Source: JBLHLB01 sp047618505 (lineage in GTDB: Bacteria > Planctomycetota > UBA1135 > GCA-002686595). From it: DNA of 6,412 nt. The position numbers and the translations under genes are program-made. Under the pieces are notes generated by a model. The model was not told where the DNA came from. It saw only the letters and a program-made list of their open reading frames with translations, and searched no databases. The DNA is taken from positions 1 to 6,412 of the forward strand of contig JBLHLB010000244.1 of NCBI GenBank assembly GCA_047618505.1, written 5' to 3'. Position 1 is the stretch's first letter. The number at the start of each line of letters is the position of its first letter. Positions 1-5,287 of the stretch are shown piece after piece.

Positions 1-258
1 CACATCCGCCGTCATGCCCTCCGCCAGATACAGAACCATCAAGGGATCGAAGTCCACACCGGCGGGCACGTGCTCCAGGATCCGCCCGCGATAGGCCTCG
101 GCCTCCTCCACACTCGTCACCGCCGGCACCAAGTTCGGCATCACAATCGCGCGCCCAAAAACCCGCGCTGTTGCCGGTACCGTCACCGCCAGGGCCGCCC
201 CGTCTCGCAGGTGCACGTGCCAATCGTCAGGACGCGTGAGAGTCAGGCTTGCCGTCAT
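1..258 (-). CDS. pyrC: Dihydroorotase, class II (PyrC), N-terminal part, cut by the window edge
   Basis: Cyclises N-carbamoyl-L-aspartate to L-dihydroorotate, the third step of de novo pyrimidine synthesis, in the cytoplasm. The 86 visible codons run from ATG at 258 to the left edge. Residues 9-20 read RPDDWHVHLRDG: H14 and H16 are the family's zinc ligands and R18 the substrate-binding arginine. VMPNLVPAVT follows at 39-48, with N42 matching the substrate-binding asparagine of Escherichia coli PyrC, and then YRGRILEHVPAG and PLMVLYL, all in the order of the E. coli enzyme. Family members are about 345 residues, so roughly a quarter is present. The start is supported because the HxH motif lies at the usual distance (14 here, 16 in E. 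coli). No clear Shine-Dalgarno sequence precedes it. It lies 39 bp downstream of the oxygenase-like gene on the same strand, so co-transcription is possible. The assignment rests on motif recognition and is strong. Confidence 0.95.
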   Translation of the reverse strand, partial: MTASLTLTRPDDWHVHLRDGAALAVTVPATARVFGRAIVMPNLVPAVTSVEEAEAYRGRILEHVPAGVDFDPLMVLYLAEGMTADV

Positions 259-297
259 GTTGAGCAGTCTAGCGCGTGCGCGCGGCTCATGCCCAAC

Positions 298-1626
298 TCA
301 ACTCCCTCTGCGAATCGCGAGGGACAAGCCGTAGCCCGCCTGGGGAGATGCGCAGAAGACGGCGTGCATGGCGGTGCGGGCAGGGCCATGGTTCGGGAGC
401 AGGATTACGTCGCCGGGGCTCATGAGGCAGGCGTGGCCGGCGTCTATCAGGCTGCCGGTGAATTCGGAACCACGTTCCACCAGGGGGCCAAATCGGCCGC
501 AGCCGGGCTGGGCGAGTTCGGCCTTCAAGCCGGCCGGTTTGCGCACAATTTCCAGCAACGCGGCTAATCCCTCGGTTCCCCCGAGGGACTCCTCCACAAT
601 CCAGGGAGCGTCGCCTTCGACCAGCCATCCGATGAACTCGGTGACGCGTTCGGCCAGGTGGGCAATGGACAGGGCGAGCCAAAGAGTCTTGCCGGTGAGT
701 TGCGTGTAGGCGACCCCGAGCTGCCCCGAGGCGTCCTCTGTGCCCCCGATAAGGGGATCGATAAGTGGATCGCCGAAGGCATCGTGGTGCATTCGTGCGC
801 CGCCTTCCGGGGCGTTCCAATAGCCAATGGCTTGGGTGAATAGAACCTTGTGGTCGAGGACACGCTCCAGGGTCTCGCGCGGCTCTACGGCCCTTGCGAG
901 CAAGCGCGCACCCGGCAGGAGAGCCTGGGACAGCTCGCCCACGAGTCGGTGCCCGGCTTCATCGCGGCTGGCGTCATCATCTCCCTCTTGACCAAAGGAA
1001 ACGCGCACCCGCAGGCCCTTGTCCGGTTCGTGCAAGGAGATGCGTGCGCTCTTAACCCACAGATCTTCGCGTTGGGCCCCGGCAAAGTTCGCTGAAACGC
1101 CAACGATCGCGAGATCGCGATCGGGATCCTGGGGCTCGAGTTCGGACGCCCCAGCACGAAAACGTTTGGTCTTACGGCAGGCTGAGCGCGCCCAGGTTCT
1201 CAACTCCCCAGGCTGCAGCAGGCGGCGGCGGAGGTCCTCAAGGCGACGCTCATCGAGATCACGTTCACGATCCAGGTCACGTCCCAAGGCCCCGGGCAGA
1301 AAGAGGGGCTGCGCCGCAACCCAACGTTCCCGCTCGAGAGCGCGCATGCGTCGACCTCGGGGAAGTGGGGCGAGGGTGCTACCCGGATCAAACACAGCCA
1401 AGAGCCCGTGATCCGTCCCACGTCGCTCCAGGGTCACTCGTCCCACCATGCGCTCCCGTAGGGGCGTCAGGAACTCCTCGTCATCGTCAACCCGGTAAGA
1501 GAGCGTAGGCCAAGCTCCGGGGATGCGATCTCGGTCAGCCGACTGAAGAATGTCCCGGAAGGATCCTTCGGGAAGGGACGGCAGGGCATCCTGCGGCTTA
1601 GAATCGTCTTTATTGGGGGTGGCCAT
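298..1626 (-). CDS. Putative JmjC/cupin-like Fe(II)/2-oxoglutarate-dependent oxygenase, substrate unknown
   Basis: 442 residues. The C-terminal part resembles the double-stranded beta-helix of JmjC/cupin_8 oxygenases. GYWNAPEGGARMHHDAF at 268-284 supplies an HxD motif (H280, D282). YTQLTGKTLWLAL at 307-319 matches the G-x-K-x-W/L strand, whose lysine (K313) binds 2-oxoglutarate in FIH-type enzymes. MSPGDVILLP at 402-411 is the typical PGD-x4-P strand, followed by a distal histidine, H421 (H413 is the alternative), and a closing SLAIRR. The HxD-to-lysine spacing is 33 residues against about 15 in FIH, because of an insert containing DPLI twice. Residues 1-250 match nothing I recognise; 115-138 are a dense Arg/Asp/Glu stretch, probably a charged helix. 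There is no signal peptide, so it is likely cytoplasmic. The start is ATG at 1626, with AAGG 11-14 nt upstream. Family membership is inference from motif order; the substrate cannot be predicted, and a cupin-fold protein without oxygenase activity is possible. Confidence 0.62.
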   Translation of the reverse strand: MATPNKDDSKPQDALPSLPEGSFRDILQSADRDRIPGAWPTLSYRVDDDEEFLTPLRERMVGRVTLERRGTDHGLLAVFDPGSTLAPLPRGRRMRALERERWVAAQPLFLPGALGRDLDRERDLDERRLEDLRRRLLQPGELRTWARSACRKTKRFRAGASELEPQDPDRDLAIVGVSANFAGAQREDLWVKSARISLHEPDKGLRVRVSFGQEGDDDASRDEAGHRLVGELSQALLPGARLLARAVEPRETLERVLDHKVLFTQAIGYWNAPEGGARMHHDAFGDPLIDPLIGGTEDASGQLGVAYTQLTGKTLWLALSIAHLAERVTEFIGWLVEGDAPWIVEESLGGTEGLAALLEIVRKPAGLKAELAQPGCGRFGPLVERGSEFTGSLIDAGHACLMSPGDVILLPNHGPARTAMHAVFCASPQAGYGLSLAIRRGS

Positions 1627-1698
1627 TGTCGCCCTACCTTAACTCCCATGGAGCCGTTCGTCTGGCCCATGATGCTCACAGCACCGGAACTCTGACCA
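1627..1698. promoter_or_regulatory. Divergent intergenic spacer between the oxygenase-like gene and the 86-codon gene
   Basis: This 72-bp gap separates two divergent starts (ATG at 1626 on the minus strand, GTG at 1699 on the plus strand), so both promoters must lie here or within the neighbouring 5' ends. On the minus side, AAGGTAGGGC just upstream of the ATG could serve as a weak ribosome-binding site. No convincing -35/-10 pair was found in either direction. Assignment as regulatory is by position only. Confidence 0.4.
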
Positions 1699-1959
1699 GT
1701 GGAAATTCACGAAGCACCCCACGGCATCAACATCGTCGTGGACACGGAAGAAGCTATCTATATCGGACGCTTCGACAAGACCAACGGTTTCGAGGCCGTC
1801 ATGCACGACTGCGCGGAGCATCACATCGAAGCAGGCGAGGACACGGAGGCTTTCGTTAAACAGACCGCGAAGTACGGGATCGCCGTTGATCACAAGGATC
1901 TGACGTTCCCCACAGCGGGGGTCACCAGGGTCCGCATCCTCGGCGACATCCCGAAGTAG
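1699..1959 (+). CDS. Small acidic protein of unknown function, GTG start
   Basis: 86 residues of no family I recognise. The start must be GTG at 1699 or later, because an in-frame TGA lies at 1693-1695; the next in-frame GTG is at 1738. There is no signal peptide, membrane segment or low-complexity stretch. The chain alternates beta-like segments (INIVVDT, AIYIGRF, VTRVRILGDI) with a probable helix around 30-58 and carries a His/Cys cluster (H36, C38, H41, H42); metal binding is only a guess. GC-rich third codon positions and balanced composition mark it as the coding strand over the longer antisense frame. It is divergent from the oxygenase-like gene across 72 bp and convergent with korB, whose 3' end is 175 bp away. 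No Shine-Dalgarno sequence is visible. It is probably a real gene; its function is unknown. Confidence 0.7.
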   Translation: MEIHEAPHGINIVVDTEEAIYIGRFDKTNGFEAVMHDCAEHHIEAGEDTEAFVKQTAKYGIAVDHKDLTFPTAGVTRVRILGDIPK

Positions 1960-1980
1960 CAGGGAACGATGTCTTGGTGG

Positions 1981-2105
1981 CGGTCCCAAATCAGTTCCCC
2001 CACCATCAGTTGGAGCGCAAGTCCCTGCGACGCTCTGCGCCATAGGGCGCGGTGTACCGCAGGGACTTGCGCTCCAACTGATGGTGAGGACCTGATTCCG
2101 GACCG
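1981..2105. repeat. Long near-perfect inverted repeat (hairpin) between convergent genes
   Basis: The core arms 2001-2029 and 2058-2086 are perfect reverse complements over 29 bp (left arm begins CACCATCAGTTGGAGCGC). The pairing continues inward on the same axis (2043.5): after two mismatches, 2032-2041 pairs with 2046-2055 with G-U and U-U interruptions, ending in GCGCC/GGCGC around an ATAG apical loop. It continues outward with small bulges: AATCAG at 1989-1994 pairs with 2092-2097, and CGGTCC at 1981-1986 pairs with 2100-2105. The whole 125-bp block is thus one long stem-loop filling most of the 175-bp gap between two gene 3' ends. No T-run follows on either strand, so it is not a canonical intrinsic terminator. 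It could act as a two-way transcript end or stabiliser, or be a REP/MITE-like element. The structure is certain; the role is inferred. Confidence 0.9.
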
Positions 2106-2134
2106 TGTTCCCGCACCGAGCTTCAGTATCGCCG

Positions 2135-3136
2135 TTACTCGACTTCCCAGATGTCGCCGGAGTAGACGAGGTCCTTGGCTGAGCCGGGACCTTTGCTGGC
2201 GGTCACCTCTTTCATCTGCTCGTGCATCATGACCTCGAAGACCGGGGCCTCCACGCTTCGGAAGATGCCTACGGGGGTCGGCAGACCAGCGGGATCGCGT
2301 TCGATCTCGGCCATTAGTACGCCCGGGGCCGTCGATACTGTGGAGGCGTTCCAAACACTCGCTTCAGAAGCATCACAGGCCGCGACGTTGAAGCCATCAA
2401 TCTTGATGCCCTTCTCAGACTCAGCACCGTAGATCATCGGATCACCGGGACTCAGGTTGAAGGTCTTCTCCTTGCGCACCTTCTTATCGGCAACCTCATC
2501 GAAGGCTCCGCCGTTGAAGATCACGCAGTCCTGGAAGATCTCGATGAAGGCGCTGCCACGGTGCTTGGCGGCTGCCTCAAGGACAGAAGCCATGTGCTTC
2601 TGATCCGAATCAATCGTGCGTGCGACAAACGTGGCACCCGCGCCTAGGGCCACGGAGATCGGGTTGAAGGGTCGGTCAATGGAACCGTAGGGCGTCGCCT
2701 TCGTGCGCGTGCCCACATGCGACGTGGGAGAGTACTGTCCCTTCGTCAGCCCATAGATCTCGTTGTTGAACAGCAGGATCTTGACGTCCACGTTACGGCG
2801 CAGGATGTGGATCAAGTGGTTGCCGCCGATCGACAGGCCGTCACCATCACCGGTTACGAGCCAAACCGTCAGGTCCGGGTTCGCCGCTCTGATACCCGTG
2901 GCGAACGCCGGGGCGCGCCCGTGGATCGTGTGGAATCCATAGGTGTCCATGTAGTACGGGAAGCGGCTGGAACAGCCGATTCCAGAGACAACGACCATGT
3001 CTTCCTTGGGAATCCCGAGGCCGGCCATGACGCCCTGGACGCAGTTGAGGATCGCGTAGTCCCCGCATCCCGGGCACCAGCGCACCTCCTGGTCGGACTT
3101 CAAGTCCTTCTTCTTCAGTGTGACTTCGGTGCTCAT
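2135..3136 (-). CDS. korB: 2-oxoglutarate:ferredoxin oxidoreductase, beta subunit
   Basis: With KorA it oxidatively decarboxylates 2-oxoglutarate and CoA to succinyl-CoA and CO2, passing electrons to ferredoxin; the reaction is reversible in the reductive TCA cycle. The 333 residues are a normal length. WCPGCG at 20-25 begins the domain. C21, C24, C55 and C204 fit the four cysteines that hold the [4Fe-4S] cluster in archaeal 2-oxoacid:ferredoxin oxidoreductase beta chains, with matching spacing. The thiamine diphosphate/Mg motif runs from GDGD at 96-99 to NN at 124-125. HGRAPAFATG at 72-81 is also typical of the family. The start overlaps the korA stop in an ATGA arrangement (3133-3136) and has GGAG 8 nt upstream, indicating translational coupling. 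Pyruvate or a broader 2-oxoacid substrate cannot be fully excluded, but the sequence looks like the KorB group. No ferredoxin or delta subunit lies beside it. Confidence 0.95.
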   Translation of the reverse strand: MSTEVTLKKKDLKSDQEVRWCPGCGDYAILNCVQGVMAGLGIPKEDMVVVSGIGCSSRFPYYMDTYGFHTIHGRAPAFATGIRAANPDLTVWLVTGDGDGLSIGGNHLIHILRRNVDVKILLFNNEIYGLTKGQYSPTSHVGTRTKATPYGSIDRPFNPISVALGAGATFVARTIDSDQKHMASVLEAAAKHRGSAFIEIFQDCVIFNGGAFDEVADKKVRKEKTFNLSPGDPMIYGAESEKGIKIDGFNVAACDASEASVWNASTVSTAPGVLMAEIERDPAGLPTPVGIFRSVEAPVFEVMMHEQMKEVTASKGPGSAKDLVYSGDIWEVE

Positions 3137-4998
3137 GATTGCTGCTCCAGGAGTTCGGTGATGCGTTGGGCGATTTCACCAGTGGTGAAGGGGCGACCTT
3201 CGACCTTGGGCTGACTGATAAAGTTGTGTTGCGGGTACTCGCTGCGGAGGATTCTCCAGAGCTGTCCGCTGTTGAGTTCGGGAACGAGGATCACCTTGAA
3301 GTTGGAGAAGATCTCGTCCAGGCCGTTGGGCAAGGGCCAAACGTGCCGCAGGTGGATGTTGGAAGCGACCTTGCCGGCCGCTGCCACCATCCCGCAGGCC
3401 GCCTGGATGGCGCCCTTTGTGCTGCCCCAACCGAGGACCAGTACGTCGCCAGTGTCCGGACCGGACACAGCCGGCGTCGGAAGGGTATCGCGAATCGACT
3501 CCATCTTCTTCCAGCGCAGGTCAGTCATCAGCTGGTGATTGTCGGAGTCGTAGCAGATGTTGCCTGTGCCGTTCTTCTTCTCAAGACCACCGATGCGGTG
3601 CTCGAGGCCGGGCGTCCCGGGGAGAGCCCAGGGACGCACGCCGCGGTCATCGAGCTCGAAGGACTGGAAGCCCTCGGGATCCGTGCGGAACTTGGCCTTG
3701 AAGGGCGGGATCGCGTCGAGATCCGGCAGACGCCAGGGCTCTGAGCCGTTGGCGATGTAGTTGTCGCTCAGGAGCATGACCGGGGTCATAAACTCCACGG
3801 CGATGCGGCACGCTTCCACTGCGCTTTCGAAGGCATCCGCCGGCGAAGAGCAGGCCAAGACCGGCATTGGGGCCTCACCGTTACGGCCAAAGACCGCCTG
3901 GTGCAGATCCGCCTGTTCCACCTTGGTCGGCATGCCGGTCGACGGGCCAGCCCGTTGCACGTTGATGATAACCAGGGGCAGGGCAATGGAAACCGCCAGG
4001 CCAATGGCCTCGGTCTTCAGAGCCACGCCGGGTCCCGAGGTCGTCGTCATCCCCAGTTTGCCCGAAAAGGACGCGCCGATGGCGGCGCAGATCGCGGCGA
4101 TCTCGTCCTCGGCCTGGAACGTGAGCACACCGTGGTTCTTGTAGTTCGCCAGCTGATGCAGAATATCCGTCGCCGGCGTGATCGGGTAGGCGCCCAGGAA
4201 GACATCCAAGCCTGCCTTTTCCGCACCCATAACCAGGCCCAAGCCAAGGGCCGGGTTGCCCATGATATTGCGGTACTTACCCGGGGGCAGCGCGCTAGCG
4301 GCGGGGACTTCAAAGCGACCCTGGAAGAGCTCCTGGATCTCGCCGGAGTTGTAACCCGCGCGCAATGCCTTTTGGTTGGCTTCCACTAGGTCGGGCTTCT
4401 TCGCGAACTTCTCCGCCAGCCAATTCAAGGTCGGCTCAAGCGGGCGACTGTAGAGCCAGTACATCAACCCGAGGGTCCAGAAGTTCTTGCAGCGCTGGAC
4501 GTCCTTTGTCGAAAGCGGCGAGCCCTCTAGGGCGCGTGCCACATGCTGATTGATGTCGATCGCGATCACGCGATATGCCTCGAGCGATCCGTCCTCGAGC
4601 GGGTTCGTTTCGCAGTTGGCCTTCTTGAGGTCCGAGGCCTTGAAGTTGCCCGTGTTTGCGACGATTGTTCCGCCGGTCTTTAGGTCGCGATAATTGACCA
4701 CAAGTGCTGCCGGATTCATCGCCACCAACACATCGGGTGCATCGCCGGGCGTATGGATCTCAGAGGAACCAAAGTGAATCTGGAAGCCCGACACGCCTGG
4801 CCGTGTTCCAACCGGTGCACGAATTTCCGCGGGGAAGTCGGGCAGAGTCGCCAAGTCGTTGCCGACGATGGCTGACGTGTTCGTGAACTGGTTCCCGGTA
4901 ATCTGCATACCGTCACCTGAGTCTCCAGCGAAGCGGATCACGACCGCCTCCTGCTGCTGAAGGGGGAGCTCGGCGCCGGGTGTCTGAGTTTGCGTCAT
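3133..4998 (-). CDS. korA: 2-oxoglutarate:ferredoxin oxidoreductase, fused gamma-alpha subunit
   Basis: Partner of KorB. The 621 residues comprise an N-terminal gamma domain (about 17-225, opening with AVVIRFAGDSGDGMQITG, the family signature) fused to the alpha domain (about 243-620). The alpha domain has YPITP at 271-275, EDEI at 297-300 near the thiamine site, TTTSGPG at 318-324, and GPSTGMPTKVEQADL at 351-365, a pattern typical of KorA-type chains. The C-terminal part (about 518-600) includes LGWGSTKG and a VPELNSGQL segment, as in full-length members. The frame stays open to an ATG at 5142, but the 48 extra residues are Arg/Ser/Pro-rich and unlike the family, so ATG at 4998, 16 residues before the conserved block, is preferred. 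No Shine-Dalgarno is obvious; a 14-bp palindrome lies 16 bp upstream of the start. The stop overlaps the korB start. Cytoplasmic. Confidence 0.95.
   Translation of the reverse strand: MTQTQTPGAELPLQQQEAVVIRFAGDSGDGMQITGNQFTNTSAIVGNDLATLPDFPAEIRAPVGTRPGVSGFQIHFGSSEIHTPGDAPDVLVAMNPAALVVNYRDLKTGGTIVANTGNFKASDLKKANCETNPLEDGSLEAYRVIAIDINQHVARALEGSPLSTKDVQRCKNFWTLGLMYWLYSRPLEPTLNWLAEKFAKKPDLVEANQKALRAGYNSGEIQELFQGRFEVPAASALPPGKYRNIMGNPALGLGLVMGAEKAGLDVFLGAYPITPATDILHQLANYKNHGVLTFQAEDEIAAICAAIGASFSGKLGMTTTSGPGVALKTEAIGLAVSIALPLVIINVQRAGPSTGMPTKVEQADLHQAVFGRNGEAPMPVLACSSPADAFESAVEACRIAVEFMTPVMLLSDNYIANGSEPWRLPDLDAIPPFKAKFRTDPEGFQSFELDDRGVRPWALPGTPGLEHRIGGLEKKNGTGNICYDSDNHQLMTDLRWKKMESIRDTLPTPAVSGPDTGDVLVLGWGSTKGAIQAACGMVAAAGKVASNIHLRHVWPLPNGLDEIFSNFKVILVPELNSGQLWRILRSEYPQHNFISQPKVEGRPFTTGEIAQRITELLEQQS
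3145..3148 (-). promoter_or_regulatory. Ribosome-binding site of korB inside the korA 3' end
   Basis: On the minus strand GGAG lies 8 nt before the korB ATG at 3136, within the last codons of korA. It supports this start and coupled translation across the 4-nt overlap. It is the only convincing Shine-Dalgarno sequence in the window. Confidence 0.65.
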
Positions 4999-5013
4999 CG
5001 GATTCGTTTCGTC

Positions 5014-5027
5014 GTCCCCGCGGGGAC
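5014..5027. repeat. 14-bp perfect palindrome upstream of korA
   Basis: GTCCCCGCGGGGAC is its own reverse complement and lies 16 bp before the korA start codon. This is a position where a repressor operator or a leader hairpin could control translation or transcription. Its half-site GTCCCCG recurs at 5197-5203. In a GC-rich genome a short palindrome can arise by chance, so the operator role is a guess. Confidence 0.4.
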
Positions 5028-5154
5028 CTACTGCCCTGGCCCGCCCCGAGATAGGGCTCGAAGGTCGCAGGCCGGACCCGCTTCGTTCCCGCCAAATGCG
5101 GGGTGCGGATGGGATTGAGGGGCGACATTCTGCCAGCAACATGGCCCAGTGGCA

Positions 5155-5192
5155 GTCCCTAGCTTCCAGTCCTTTGAAAGGTAGGGACCTTT
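5155..5192. repeat. Overlapping short dyads in the korA/lipoprotein spacer
   Basis: Three inverted repeats overlap here: GTCCCTA (5155-5161) with TAGGGAC (5182-5188); the 11-bp palindrome CCTTTGAAAGG (5171-5181); and AAAGGT-AGGG-ACCTTT (5177-5192), a 6-bp stem with a 4-nt loop. The arrangement allows mutually exclusive folds and could be an operator region or a small hairpin in a transcript. The repeats are read directly; any function is inferred. Confidence 0.4.
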
Positions 5193-5287
5193 TCCGGTCC
5201 CCGCCCCCGGATAAGAATCAGATCCAAACGCCCTTCCGCTTGAATCGCAGTCGCGACGACCGAAGATTGGACCCCCTCGATTGCCCG

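Larger units (their letters stand above)
4999..5287. promoter_or_regulatory. Divergent spacer between korA and the DUF4097 lipoprotein gene
   Basis: This 289-bp non-coding stretch must hold the promoters of korA (minus) and the lipoprotein gene (plus). It contains a 14-bp perfect palindrome near korA and a cluster of short dyads around 5155-5203, listed separately. No confident -35/-10 pair could be named on either strand. A long minus-strand open frame and an upstream in-frame ATG (5141, plus) cross the region, but their predicted peptides are low-complexity and look non-coding. Confidence 0.5.

Noticed and set aside
271..287. A GC-rich dyad between the oxygenase-like gene and pyrC, a possible terminator
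   Set aside because: The stem GCGCG/CGCGC leaves only a 2-nt loop and has no T-run; alternating GC is common in this genome.
1105..1128. GATCGCGA twice in tandem followed by TCGGGATC
   Set aside because: It lies inside the oxygenase-like coding region and is explained by an Asp/Arg/Leu/Ala codon run; no independent function is supported.
1639..2043. A 134-residue minus-strand frame opposite the 86-codon gene and running into the hairpin
   Set aside because: Its composition is not protein-like and it crosses the palindrome. The plus-strand frame has better third-position GC and balanced residues.
2717..3214. A 165-residue plus-strand frame over korB
   Set aside because: It is antisense to a clearly identified gene and has no recognisable motif; long antisense frames are expected in GC-rich coding DNA.
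4999..5142. A 48-residue N-terminal extension of KorA from ATG at 5142
   Set aside because: The extension is Arg/Ser/Pro-rich and unlike the family. The conserved gamma-domain block starts 16 residues after ATG at 4998, which is the normal distance.
5191..5218. TTTCCG and TAAGAA as a possible promoter of the lipoprotein gene
   Set aside because: Each hexamer matches only about half of the sigma-70 consensus and the spacing is short; it is not above chance.
5141..5287. An upstream in-frame ATG for the lipoprotein gene
   Set aside because: Starting at 5141 adds 49 charged residues before the signal peptide, which would then no longer be N-terminal.
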